From: Thermogemmatispora tikiterensis
Lineage (GTDB): Bacteria > Chloroflexota > Ktedonobacteria > Ktedonobacterales > Ktedonobacteraceae
Assembly: GCF_003268475.1 (NCBI RefSeq)
Contig: NZ_MCIF01000002.1
Coordinates: 3,766,671-3,830,670 of the forward strand
Reading direction: 5' to 3'
Length of the DNA: 64,000 nt
This document shows positions 54,618-63,065 of this stretch, piece after piece. The translations under genes were made by a program, and so were the position numbers. The notes beneath the pieces were generated by a model, which did not search any database, had not been told where the DNA came from, and saw only the letters and a list, made by a program, of their open reading frames with translations. Every line of letters starts with the position of its first letter. Positions within the stretch are counted from its first letter, which is position 1.

Positions 54618-55133
54618 ATGGTCTCATCTTCGCTGGCTGAGCCGCGTACCTTTGTTGGGCGAGGCCTCAGCCCTATGAAGCGAGCAGTCACAATCGTGGC
54701 GTTGCTGGCGATTACGCTGGCGGTACTGCTGATTGCTTTGCACGAGGGCCTGTCGGCTGTCGGCAGTACTATTGCGGCTTTACTCTTTATTGCGGGCTTT
54801 ATCTATTATCTCTGGATTATTGCCCCGCAACCCTTTACGATCACCGTGAGCGCAGAGGAGATCGTGAAGCGCAGCCAGCGCGGCGAGACGGTAGTGCTGC
54901 GCTGGGAGGAGCTGGCGCGTGTCAAGGAGGAGTTTTTCCCCAATGGCACGCGTATTAGCCTGGCGCTTTACCGCCGTCCGAGCCCTGACGGCCAGGGGGA
55001 GAACGCCGGCCAGCCGGTACGGGCCTGGGTGGTCTACCGCGACGACGTTGATGATCTCGATGGGCTGGCGGCCCTTGTACAGCAGTTGAAGCCCGCCGAC
55101 TGCCGCTGGGAGAGCGCTAGAGTCCATGAGTGA
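54618..55133 (+). CDS. Two-helix membrane protein with PH-like domain
   Basis: 171 residues. Two hydrophobic helices ('AVTIVALLAITLAVLLIALH', 'IAALLFIAGFIYYLWIIAP') are followed by a ~100-residue cytoplasmic domain ('FTITVSAEEIVKRSQRGETV', VLRWEELARVKEEFFPNG) with the look of a bacterial PH (bPH/YcxB-type) domain. Function unknown. ATG 54618 has GGGAGGG very close; ATG 54675 with GCGAGG 10 nt upstream would remove the first 19 residues. Its stop codon lies inside the TRAG repeat tract. Confidence 0.6.
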   Translation: MVSSSLAEPRTFVGRGLSPMKRAVTIVALLAITLAVLLIALHEGLSAVGSTIAALLFIAGFIYYLWIIAPQPFTITVSAEEIVKRSQRGETVVLRWEELARVKEEFFPNGTRISLALYRRPSPDGQGENAGQPVRAWVVYRDDVDDLDGLAALVQQLKPADCRWESARVHE

Positions 55134-55166
55134 GTAAGTGAGTAAGTGAGTAAGTGAGTGAGTGAC
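55127..55166. repeat. TRAG tetranucleotide tract, 10 units, overlapping a stop codon
   Basis: Ten TGAG/TAAG/TGAC units; the TGA stop of the preceding gene (55131-55133) is in the second unit. A second tract, five TTGC units, follows at 55213-55232 in the same spacer (55134-55595). Confidence 0.9.
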
Positions 55167-55595
55167 TCGGTCCAGAGGGGCCTCTCCTCTCTGTGGTGCT
55201 CTCTAGCTAACGTTGCTTGCTTGCTTGCTTGCTGTCTTTGACCCCGCCCCGGCCTGGTCGGCGCCTCCGGGCACTCCGGGCAGGTCGGGCTGACTGCTGG
55301 CTCTTTATGGTTCACGGGTTGATTCACAGGCTGAGCACCTTGAAACTGGTGATGATGAGCTGGAAGCTATAGCATGATAGGCCAGCTTGTGAGGTGGCGA
55401 GATGGCGATTAGCGGTCACTGCCAGGTCCTGACTGCCGTCGATCAGTGGCTTGAGAGTATTGTCTTGTCTTCAACCTGGTAGGCATGGGAGCGGTTGGTT
55501 CCCTGCTGAACGCAGGCAGGCGGCCAGGTAGTATAATAAAAGCACGAACCGCTCTCCTCGCAGCGGTGCAGCAGGACATAAAGGCGGTCTTCTGT

Positions 55596-57695
55596 ATGGA
55601 TGCACGTATCTCTCAGCATCATCTGACAGTTCGTGAGCAACTGGTCCTCAGCTTCCTCTGGCTCGGACTCAACATCCAATCAGCCGCCCTCTTGCCGATT
55701 GTGATCCCGACGCAGATTCTCCTGTTTGTGGCTCCGGGCCAGGTTGGCAACGCTGAGCAGGCTACCTTTCTGGGCTGGCTGTCAGCGATGGGGGCTTTTT
55801 TTTCGTTGATCGTGCCGCCCATTGTGGGCCTGCTTTCTGATCACACCAGCAGTTCCTTTGGCAGACGGCGGCCCTATATCGTGGTCGGCGGAGTGTTGAC
55901 GCTGGTGAGCGCCCTCCTGTTAGCGGGCGCCATAAACGTAGCCCTGTTGGTGGTTGGGCTGGCACTCTTCCAGTTCGCCAGCAACGTTGTCTGGGCGGCC
56001 TATCAGGGCTTACTGCCCGACCTGGTGCCAGAGGATCAGCGCGGCGAGGCTTCTGGCTACATGGGCCTGATGACCATTCTGGGCAATGTCGGCAGCCTGG
56101 GTCTGGCGGCCTGGCTCCTCGGAGGGGTGAGTCTGGGATCGCTCGGCGCTCCTCTGATTGTACGAGGAGCGCTGATTTATTACGTGATAACCGATCTGGT
56201 TATGCTGCTTGGCATTCTGGTGACTGCCTTTGGGGTGCATGAGATGTCCTATCATCCGGCGGCCCAGGCCAAAAGCCGACTTCGCTCCTGGGAGGAGCTG
56301 CGCCGCTGGCTGGTCGACAACTGGATCGCACCCTGGCGCAGCTCCAATTTTACCATTGTCTTCTTGACGCGCTTCTGCGTCATGATGGGCCTGTACTTAT
56401 TCATGACCTTCATCGAGTACTACTTTGCCAATGTGGCGCATGTCTCCAATTTTGTTCAACAGACGGCTGCTGTGGCCACGCTGGCTCTGGTCGGTGCCTT
56501 GCTCAGTACGCTGGGTCTGGGTATGCTCTCGGATCGCTTTCGCCGGGCGCCGCTCGTTTGCCTGGCGACATTGGTAATGGGGCTGCCGGCCCTGGCCTTC
56601 GTGGTGGCGCCAGCAGCGCTGCCGCTCTGGCCGTTGGGCCTGCTCTTTGGTCTCGGCTACGGTGCCTATACCAGCGTTGACTGGGCCCTGGCGATCGATG
56701 CCCTGCCTTCGCTAGAGGTGGCCGCCAAGGATCTGGGTCTATGGGGCGCCTCATCGAACCTGCCTCTGACGCTGGCCCCCTTGCTTGGTAGCCTGGTCAT
56801 CAGTATGGCCGCTGGTCAGGATCAGACAGCCCTGGGCTATCGCCTGGTCTTCGCTCTGGCCGCTCTCTTTCTCCTGCTCGGGGCAATCCTGGTGCTGCGT
56901 GTGCGCGAGCAGCGCCAGCAGCGTCTCTTCCCGGAGCCGCCGGGTGGGGGGGCTGAGGAGCGGGTCCCTGGCGGAGACGAGAGCATGCTGATGGCGTCGA
57001 CTCCGGCTCTATCCACGGCTGCCATCTCAGCGGGGACGCATCCCACCCGGCAGGGTCAGCGGCGGCGGCAGCGTGTCAATCCTCTCTGGTCGCTGGCGCG
57101 TGAGACGCACGCTGGCGAGGCGCGGGGGATCATGCGCTTCTGGACCTTTTGGGAGAAGTTGTCGCTCGCTGTGCTGAGGATTCAGCCAGTGCCTGCTGCC
57201 CCCTATGGTCTGTTTCAGGCCCGTCTCACGCGCTATCATGGTCGGCGCCCTCTTGTTCTGCCCGATGGAACGCGCATCGACCACGGCGATCGGCTGATGG
57301 AGCTACACTTTGCCAATCGTCGCCTGCGCGATGTCGCTCTGCGGAGTTCTCCCTGGGAGCTGCTGCGCATGATGCGCGCCGATCTGTGCGCCCTGGCTGC
57401 CTGGTTGCAGACGCCGGCCTGTGCGGAGGTACGCGCGGTCTATGGTGTGACTCTCTTAGGCCAGGCAGCCCCTCGCCTGGGCTTCAGCTTGCGAGAGAGA
57501 CCGCGTAATCTGTGGAGCCGGGCTGATCGCATTTTTATGACCGGCCTGTTGCTGCTCTATCATCCGCAGGGGCGAGCCCGTCTCGCACGCGGCACTACCT
57601 ATGGCCGCTATCCCCAGGAGGTCTGGATGTCGCGCTCCGAACTGCTACACCTCTACGGCAGCTCTGATGGAGCAGCGCCGAGCACGCGCATCTAG
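55596..57695 (+). CDS. MFS transporter fused to a C-terminal YkoP-type domain
   Basis: 699 residues. The first ~450 form a 12-helix major-facilitator domain of the SLC45/GPH-like kind ('GWLSAMGAFFSLIVPPIVGL', LSDHTSSSFGRRRPYIVVGG with the loop 2-3 motif; ALAIDALPSLEVAAKDLGLW later). After a ~60-residue linker, the C-terminal ~160 residues (FQARLTRYHGRRPLVLPDGT, IDHGDRLMELHFANRRLRDV, 'VYGVTLLGQAAPRLGFSL') match the YkoP domain of Bacillus. The frame is open from 55485, but a TATAAT at 55532-55537 makes ATG 55596 more likely. Substrate unknown; sugar is the family default. Confidence 0.82.
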   Translation: MDARISQHHLTVREQLVLSFLWLGLNIQSAALLPIVIPTQILLFVAPGQVGNAEQATFLGWLSAMGAFFSLIVPPIVGLLSDHTSSSFGRRRPYIVVGGVLTLVSALLLAGAINVALLVVGLALFQFASNVVWAAYQGLLPDLVPEDQRGEASGYMGLMTILGNVGSLGLAAWLLGGVSLGSLGAPLIVRGALIYYVITDLVMLLGILVTAFGVHEMSYHPAAQAKSRLRSWEELRRWLVDNWIAPWRSSNFTIVFLTRFCVMMGLYLFMTFIEYYFANVAHVSNFVQQTAAVATLALVGALLSTLGLGMLSDRFRRAPLVCLATLVMGLPALAFVVAPAALPLWPLGLLFGLGYGAYTSVDWALAIDALPSLEVAAKDLGLWGASSNLPLTLAPLLGSLVISMAAGQDQTALGYRLVFALAALFLLLGAILVLRVREQRQQRLFPEPPGGGAEERVPGGDESMLMASTPALSTAAISAGTHPTRQGQRRRQRVNPLWSLARETHAGEARGIMRFWTFWEKLSLAVLRIQPVPAAPYGLFQARLTRYHGRRPLVLPDGTRIDHGDRLMELHFANRRLRDVALRSSPWELLRMMRADLCALAAWLQTPACAEVRAVYGVTLLGQAAPRLGFSLRERPRNLWSRADRIFMTGLLLLYHPQGRARLARGTTYGRYPQEVWMSRSELLHLYGSSDGAAPSTRI

Positions 57696-57745
57696 CGAGC
57701 AAGGCCTGGACGTGCGCTCTTGCTGGCAAGACGCCTCTGGCTTTC

Positions 57746-57778
57746 GGTTGACACAACCGTAAGGCGGCGCCTACAATC
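57746..57778 (+). promoter_or_regulatory. Promoter with inverted repeat over the -35
   Basis: TTGACA (57749-57754), an 18-nt spacer, TACAAT (57773-57778). CGGTTG-ACA-CAACCG (57746-57760) is a perfect inverted repeat covering the -35. About 240 nt before the MBL-fold gene; the 57696-58018 spacer holds nothing else. Confidence 0.55.
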
Positions 57779-58018
57779 ACAAATAAGGCCACCGGCGTGA
57801 GCAATGGCCCGCCAGGCGGACTGGCGCTCCGGCGAGCCTCTGATCCTGACCAGCCGGTGGGCACTCTCTCATGGAGATTGAGCGTTTCTGTCTCTGTTTG
57901 TCCCTCTATTCAAGTCTCCGGTCGTGGGGCAGAGGGCCAGAAGAAGCAGGGGAGGGTTGTATAGGACAGGCGAGGGTGTGAAGCTGCTAGCGATCTGCCC
58001 GGCTGGAGAGAGTAGCGA

Positions 58019-59110
58019 GTGAAGGTGACTCTCTTGAGTGACGATAAGAAGAACCGTGCCACGGCTGATGAGCGCCCCAGGCATCCCGCCGAGCTGACGC
58101 CGGGAGCCCAGGAGGTTGTGAGTGGCGTCTGGAAGATCACTGTGCCCATTCCTTTTCCTCTGCGCACGGTCAACGTCTATGCCCTGGTGGGCCGTGATGG
58201 CTGGGCCCTGGTCGATGCAGCGATGGGAACGCCCGAGGCCCGTGCCGTCCTGACTGAGGGGCTGGAGCGTGCCGGCTTGCAGCTACGGGAGTTGCGGGCT
58301 TTAGTGCTCTCGCACCATCATCCCGACCATGTTGGCCTGTCGGCAGAATTGCAGGAGCAGAGCGGCGCCACGGTCTATATGCATCCCATCGATGCCGCCA
58401 TTATGCAGGCGATGTGGCGGGATGGCCAGAGCGATCGTAGTGGTCATCAGCGCTCCTTCGCTCTGGCGAATCAGTTTTTCAGGCCGCATGGAATGCCGCC
58501 GCTGGAACCGACAGTCAGCTCACAGCTGCCACCGGAGGTGATGAACTTTGTCATTCGCGTCCCGCCGGCGGAGGCTATTACCCACGTCGAAGATGGAGCT
58601 GAGATTACCCTGGTTGGGGAGCGCTACCGCGTCATCTGGACGCCCGGTCATTCGGACGGCCATATTGTGCTCTTCCGCGAGCGCGATGGTCTCTTGCTGG
58701 CCGCCGACCATGTACTGCCACGCATCACGCCCAATATCGGCCTCTATTCGGAGTACAATCGGGCCAATCCACTGGGGGACTACATTCAGTCGCTGGAGAA
58801 GGTGCGTCATCTCCCGGCGAGCCTGGTACTTCCGGGTCATGGCGAGCCATTCCGCCATCTGGCACGCCGCGTGCGCGAGCTGATCAGGCATCACGCTCAG
58901 CGCGAACTGGAGATTTTGTCGCTGCTCGGTCGGCGTCCCCAGCACGCCTATCAGCTCGCCGAGCAGGTTTTTGGCTCCCGCCTCAAGAACGACGAGTCGC
59001 GTCGGATGGCAGTGGCCGAGATCCTCTCTCACTTAGAGCACCTGCGTCTTGGGGGATATGTCAGGCAGGAGCGTACAGATGATGGCTTGATTCTGTACGC
59101 TGCTGTTTAA
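58019..59110 (+). CDS. Metallo-beta-lactamase-fold hydrolase with C-terminal winged helix
   Basis: 363 residues. The metal site is plain: LSHHHPDHVGLSAEL (HxHxDH), 'VIWTPGHSDGHIVLFRERDG', LLLAADHVLP and LVLPGHGEPF. The last ~85 residues ('HHAQRELEILSLLGRRPQHA', then AEILSHLEHLRLGGYVRQER) form a helical winged-helix-like tail, as in LACTB2-type and RNase-Z-like hydrolases. Substrates of such proteins range from thioesters to RNA; not determinable here. GTG 58019 with GGAGAG upstream. A large inverted repeat follows the stop. Confidence 0.88.
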   Translation: MKVTLLSDDKKNRATADERPRHPAELTPGAQEVVSGVWKITVPIPFPLRTVNVYALVGRDGWALVDAAMGTPEARAVLTEGLERAGLQLRELRALVLSHHHPDHVGLSAELQEQSGATVYMHPIDAAIMQAMWRDGQSDRSGHQRSFALANQFFRPHGMPPLEPTVSSQLPPEVMNFVIRVPPAEAITHVEDGAEITLVGERYRVIWTPGHSDGHIVLFRERDGLLLAADHVLPRITPNIGLYSEYNRANPLGDYIQSLEKVRHLPASLVLPGHGEPFRHLARRVRELIRHHAQRELEILSLLGRRPQHAYQLAEQVFGSRLKNDESRRMAVAEILSHLEHLRLGGYVRQERTDDGLILYAAV

Positions 59111-59141
59111 AAATTTTGGCTATGGTAGAGCTGTCAACCCG

Positions 59142-59193
59142 CCTGGGGAGCCAATTTTTTACTTGTTCGCTCGCTATGAATTGGCTTCCCAGG
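59142..59193. other. 15-bp inverted repeat between MBL-fold gene and HU
   Basis: CCTGGGGAGCCAATT (59142-59156) and AATTGGCTTCCCAGG (59179-59193) pair over 15 bp with one G-T pair and a 22-nt loop that starts with a T run. It may terminate the upstream gene or be a mobile-element relic. Confidence 0.55.
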
Positions 59194-59236
59194 CTGATTC
59201 AGCTTCACAACCTAGCTCTGAAGCTTGACGAGCCGC

Positions 59237-59265
59237 TTGTATTTCGGAAAAGTGCGTGCTATATT
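59237..59265 (+). promoter_or_regulatory. HU promoter
   Basis: TTGTAT (59237-59242), a 17-nt spacer and TATATT (59260-59265), about 100 nt before the HU start. Confidence 0.6.
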
Positions 59266-59368
59266 CTATTTGGCAGTGAGGTTGTCATGCCGCTTGACTG
59301 GCCCGGCGTCTTCGGGGCCGAGACCGGGAGCGGCCTTGCATCGACAGTTGTGTTGTAAGGAGGTCTCC

Positions 59369-59683
59369 ATGGCAACAGCGAAGAAGAAGGAAGTTGCGAC
59401 GATTGGCCGTCAGGAATTGGCCAAGCGCATCGCTCAGAAGGCCGATATCTCTCAGAAGCAGGCGGGTATCATTCTGGAAACGACGCTGGACGTGATTCGC
59501 GACGCTCTCAAGTCCGGCGATGAGGTCCGCCTGGTTGGCTTCGGCTCCTTTAAGGTACGCAAGAGTGCGCCGCGCAAGGGGGTCAATCCGCGCGATGGCA
59601 AGACCATTCAGGTGCCTGCAAAGAACCGCGTGCGCTTCTCCGCCGGTAAGGAGCTGAACGAAGCTGTACAGAGCAAGAAATAG
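59369..59683 (+). CDS. HU family DNA-binding protein
   Basis: 104 residues, a histone-like protein that bends and compacts DNA. Start ATG 59369 is fixed by AAGGAGGT 5 nt upstream. Family features: 'QELAKRIAQKADISQKQAGI' (helical dimer part), RLVGFGSFKVRKSAPRKGVN (beta saddle), NPRDGKTIQVPAKNRVRFSA and the final GKELNEAVQ. The frame open upstream is not coding. A Lys-rich N-terminal tail of 9 residues precedes the fold. HU also assists DnaA at origins, so it may act at the candidate oriC. Confidence 0.96.
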   Translation: MATAKKKEVATIGRQELAKRIAQKADISQKQAGIILETTLDVIRDALKSGDEVRLVGFGSFKVRKSAPRKGVNPRDGKTIQVPAKNRVRFSAGKELNEAVQSKK

Positions 59684-60018
59684 CTGTAGTCGCTCGTAGT
59701 GCGTCTCTTCTCCTCACTGCCACTGGGTCCCTAGCCCCTGGCACGCCCTCGCTGGAGCGGGGAGAGGGGTGAGCGAGAGCGCCTATCGCCCCAATCGACC
59801 TTGCTCCTCCTCGTGCAGGCCACGGGGCTGCTGTTTACTCACTTGACTGATTGATCGCTCGTTTGCTCTCGGCCCTGCCTTTCTCCGCTGTGTGCCGGGC
59901 CTCCCCTTCCATCCCCTTTGCTTAACTCAGGCTTAGGCCCTGACTCGCTCTCTGCTCCGCTGGTTCATCTTGCTCTCTCTGTCCCTGTTTCCCTTTACCG
60001 TCGCCAGACGAGCGCTGT
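59684..60018. other. Spacer between HU and NnrS-like gene
   Basis: Convergent spacer, C/T-rich near 59860-59945. No clear terminator, gene or RNA. Confidence 0.3.
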
Positions 60019-61503
60019 TCAACTCTTCCCTCCCCTGCTGCGCAGGGCTGGCCAGAGATTGCAGGCCAGGCAGACGACTGTAGCCAGTCCTGATGGACCC
60101 GACAGGGCAAAGAGCAGGCTCAAGAGCAGGGAGCTGCCGGACCAGAGGCTCCCCAGCGGTGAGGCCAGGAGCAGGGGGAAAACACGCAGGGCGGTGGCCA
60201 GGTTGCCGAGCCAGAGAGTGGCCGCCACCAGCCGGGGCGAGGTGATCGTGCCGCCGGAGAAACCCGGGATCATACGCGGAGCGATGCCGCAGATGAGCAG
60301 GGTGATGAAGCCCATTGCCAGGCCGTGGCGCGGCACATCAAGACTGAAGGGGAGCGGGCTGCCCCAAAGCAGGATGAGACCTGCGCTGATCAGCAGGAGA
60401 GCCGAGAAGAAGGCCCAGAGATAGGCGCTGGCAATCAGGGCAACAAAGGGGCCGTAAGCCTGGCTTTGCCGGGCGGTGTGACGGCGATAGGAGTGTGCCA
60501 GGGCTTCTGGTGAGGGAGAAAGGGCTGCGACGTGGGCCGGTAGCCGTCCGCGTCGGCGCATCATGTTGATAAAGATAGTGACAAAGCCGGCGATGACGCC
60601 GCCCAGCAGTAGCAGGCCAGGCCCTTCAAGGAAACGAAGCGGCCAGGCGGTCGAAGCGGCAGTCACCTCGGCTCCCTTGGCGAGGCTCAGGCCCAGACAG
60701 AAGAGGAGCAGGCCAAGCCCATAGCCGCCGGCCAGCGGCCAGAGAATAGGTCGCGGAAATGCTTCCAACCCGGCGTACATGGGAAGCGACTGAGCAGAGA
60801 CGGCCAGGGCAAAGGAGATGAGGAAGCCGAAGAGGCCGAGGCTGACGTTAAGGTCGTCGCCAGGCTGGGGCGCAAGGCCGCTCTGGGTAGCCGCCTGCAG
60901 CATATTGACCAGATTCAGGATGGCCGCCACCGCCAGGGCGAGCGCGGCCAGGCTGATAAAGGGAGCGATCCCTGAAAAGGCTTTACGCGTGCTCAAAGCC
61001 GGACCATGCCGCAAGAGGAGGAGATATTCAGCAGCGGCCAGCAACAAAGCCAGTCCCTCGCTGCCGCCGCTCACCACAAGCGCCAGCCTCCAGAGGAGAG
61101 GGACAGGACCGGTCAGGGTAAGCAGCGGCTGGGCCAGAGCGCGCAGGAGCAGGCCACCAGTCTGCAGACCGAGAATCCAGGGCACCAGCCGCGGTAGCGG
61201 GAGGGCCGTGCCGCGCAGACGTGGCAGGAAGTGGAAGGAGACGCCGATGACAAAGAGCGCCGCCCAGCCATAGAGCTGGAGATGGCCATGCGCCTGCACC
61301 AGGGCGCTCCACCAGGTCGCAAGGGCGAGGTGCAGGGCCTGGGTCACCGTGAGTACGGCAGCCAGCAAGAACCCGCCGCCGCTGCCGATGAGGAGGGAGG
61401 CGCGCAACACCGGAGAGACAAGCTTAAACGGCTCTTGCGGTCGCTCGCGCTCTCTGCCCGCATTGGCGGCACTCGCCGAAGAGGTAGCCTCTGCCGCGGA
61501 CAT
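60019..61503 (-). CDS. NnrS family membrane protein
   Basis: 494 residues, about 12 hydrophobic helices, matching NnrS, a heme- and copper-containing membrane protein that relieves nitric-oxide stress in denitrifiers. Conserved elements include ALVQAHGHLQLYGWAALFVI, GVSFHFLPRLRGT, 'LDVPRHGLAMGFITLLICGI' and PRMIPGFSGG, which hold the metal-binding His residues of the family. The first 30 residues are hydrophilic. The ATG overlaps the stop codon of the upstream cupin gene by one base, so the two are translationally coupled. Confidence 0.85.
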   Translation of the reverse strand: MSAAEATSSASAANAGRERERPQEPFKLVSPVLRASLLIGSGGGFLLAAVLTVTQALHLALATWWSALVQAHGHLQLYGWAALFVIGVSFHFLPRLRGTALPLPRLVPWILGLQTGGLLLRALAQPLLTLTGPVPLLWRLALVVSGGSEGLALLLAAAEYLLLLRHGPALSTRKAFSGIAPFISLAALALAVAAILNLVNMLQAATQSGLAPQPGDDLNVSLGLFGFLISFALAVSAQSLPMYAGLEAFPRPILWPLAGGYGLGLLLFCLGLSLAKGAEVTAASTAWPLRFLEGPGLLLLGGVIAGFVTIFINMMRRRGRLPAHVAALSPSPEALAHSYRRHTARQSQAYGPFVALIASAYLWAFFSALLLISAGLILLWGSPLPFSLDVPRHGLAMGFITLLICGIAPRMIPGFSGGTITSPRLVAATLWLGNLATALRVFPLLLASPLGSLWSGSSLLLSLLFALSGPSGLATVVCLACNLWPALRSRGGKS

Positions 61504-61970
61504 CAGCCCTCACCTCCTCCTGGCCTGCGCTGCGGCTCGCTGGCAAGCTCCTCGGCAGCGGGTGCGACGGCCTTGGCTATCATGCCTTCTGTGCTGGCCG
61601 CGATCAGGGTGATCAGGAAGAGGCTATCCTGTAGCGCTTCAACGCTGTGAGCCACGCGCGGCTCCAGATGGAGCAGTGTTCCCGCTCGCATACTGATGCG
61701 CTCGTGCTCCAGCTTGAATATGAGATGTCCGCTGATGACCTGAATAAAGGCTTGATAGCTCGTGCGGTGCTCGTCTAGCTGCTGCCCCTCCTGCAGGGCG
61801 AGCAGCAGCAGGCGCGCCGTGGTGCTTTCCCAGAGCACTCGCACCGCTGGTCCCTCGCGGCGGAAAGTTGCTGAGGAGGCCAGATCGAAGACCCTGAAAT
61901 GACTGGCGGCCTCTGGCTCCTCGGCGGCATGACTTGACGGGCTGGTGTTGGTCTGCTCCTGCTGCTCCAT
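61503..61970 (-). CDS. Small cupin-domain protein
   Basis: 155 residues. A single cupin barrel: 'QLDEHRTSYQAFIQVISGHL' (motif 1, with His/Gln in place of the HxH pair), HERISMRAGTLLHLEPRVAH (motif 2 His). N- and C-terminal tails are low complexity. Cupins next to NnrS and DUF2249 genes are common in nitrate/NO-respiration neighbourhoods and may sense or handle a metal or NO-related ligand. AAGGAGG is about 12 nt before the ATG. Its stop overlaps the NnrS start by one base. Confidence 0.8.
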   Translation of the reverse strand: MEQQEQTNTSPSSHAAEEPEAASHFRVFDLASSATFRREGPAVRVLWESTTARLLLLALQEGQQLDEHRTSYQAFIQVISGHLIFKLEHERISMRAGTLLHLEPRVAHSVEALQDSLFLITLIAASTEGMIAKAVAPAAEELASEPQRRPGGGEG

Positions 61971-62051
61971 ACTGTCTGGATGCCTCCTTCTCTTGCTTAG
62001 GCTATCCTCCCGGTGATCGTCTCTGCTGTCAATCGGTAATTCAGAGGGAGA

Positions 62052-62294
62052 TCAGCCAGCACGCTTGACAATGCGAATGATCCACTCCTCTGGCCCCTGT
62101 TGCTCCGGTATCCAGTCGAAAGCCTCTGGATATTCCGCCATCAATTGATAGCGCAAAGGGGCGGGATCGTGGTCGTTGATCAGGCGCAGTGCGCTGCCTG
62201 GTTGGAGCGCCTCCAGGCGGTTGAAGATGAGCGGATGACGCTCACGGGGTATGATCGTACGCACGTCGAGCGTTTCACTAACGTTGTTACTCAT
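62052..62294 (-). CDS. DUF2249 protein
   Basis: 80 residues, a complete DUF2249 domain (TusA-like fold): LDVRTIIPRERHPLIFNRLE, ALQPGSALRLINDHDPAPLR and the closing 'EEWIIRIVKRAG'. The NDHDPxPL segment is diagnostic. Function unproven; the family is linked by context to NO-reductase and denitrification genes. AGGAGG lies upstream of the ATG. It is 81 nt ahead of the cupin gene in the same orientation, so a DUF2249-cupin-NnrS operon is likely. Confidence 0.85.
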   Translation of the reverse strand: MSNNVSETLDVRTIIPRERHPLIFNRLEALQPGSALRLINDHDPAPLRYQLMAEYPEAFDWIPEQQGPEEWIIRIVKRAG

Positions 62295-62686
62295 GCTTGA
62301 ACTTCTTCCTCCTGATGTATCTACAAAAAGGCGACGATCGCTCTGGCTAGCACGAGCCAGGGACGGAGTTGCTCGTCCTTGGGAGACAGAAGGCCAGCTG
62401 TCCTGCCGGGAGCATCTGGACTGTGGGACTATGCCCCCTGGCCGAACAGGCTACCCTCTCTCTTCTGCCTCTAAGTATGGCAGCCTGGCCACGCAAATAC
62501 CGTGACTTTTGTCGCAGCTTAGCTGCCCTCCTGCACGCTATACTTGCCCGTGAGGTGACGGTGAGCCACTGCTTGCTGCTCTGCCCCCTTTCCTGGGCGG
62601 GCCTCGTCCCGTGTGGGAGAGGAGGCGGAGCAGTGCCTCTCTGTAGACGCTCTCTCTGCTGCAAGAGCTGAGCACGAAAGGGGCTG
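62295..62686. other. Divergent spacer upstream of DUF2249 and MIP18-like genes
   Basis: 392 bp with no gene. It should hold the two divergent promoters, but no consensus pair was convincing. Confidence 0.3.
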
Positions 62687-63019
62687 ATGGCAACGATGCT
62701 TGATGAGAGGACAATTGAACGGGTCAAGCGGGAGATTTACGACGCTCTGCGCAGCGTGGATGATCCCGAGCTGGGGGTCAATCTTGTCGATCTCGGTTTG
62801 ATCTACGGCATTCAGTTGACGCCGGACGGCTTTGTGACGATCCGCATGACGCTCACCACGCCCGGCTGTCCCATGCATGAGTCGCTGGCGGACGGTGTTG
62901 GGGCGGCGCTGGCCCATATTCCTGAGCTGATGGGCGGCGAGATTGAACTGGTCTGGGAACCGCGCTGGACACCCGAGCGCCTGACCCCCGAAGGAAGACG
63001 CCTGCTGGGGCTGGCCTGA
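62687..63019 (+). CDS. MIP18 / SufT-like metal-sulfur cluster assembly factor
   Basis: 110 residues of the DUF59/MIP18 family. 'VKREIYDALRSVDDPELGVN', LVDLGLIYGIQL and the reactive-Cys motif TLTTPGCPMHESLADGV are all in place. Relatives help mature Fe-S proteins or form part of phenylacetyl-CoA oxygenase (PaaD). With NnrS and DUF2249 next door, Fe-S repair in NO metabolism is a reasonable inference. AAAGGGG lies 3 nt before ATG 62687; ATG 62696 is an alternative start with a better distance. Confidence 0.87.
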   Translation: MATMLDERTIERVKREIYDALRSVDDPELGVNLVDLGLIYGIQLTPDGFVTIRMTLTTPGCPMHESLADGVGAALAHIPELMGGEIELVWEPRWTPERLTPEGRRLLGLA

Positions 63020-63065
63020 CCGGTTGAGGCACCAGGCTGCTTCCAACAGGCGTGCCTGTCGAGGG

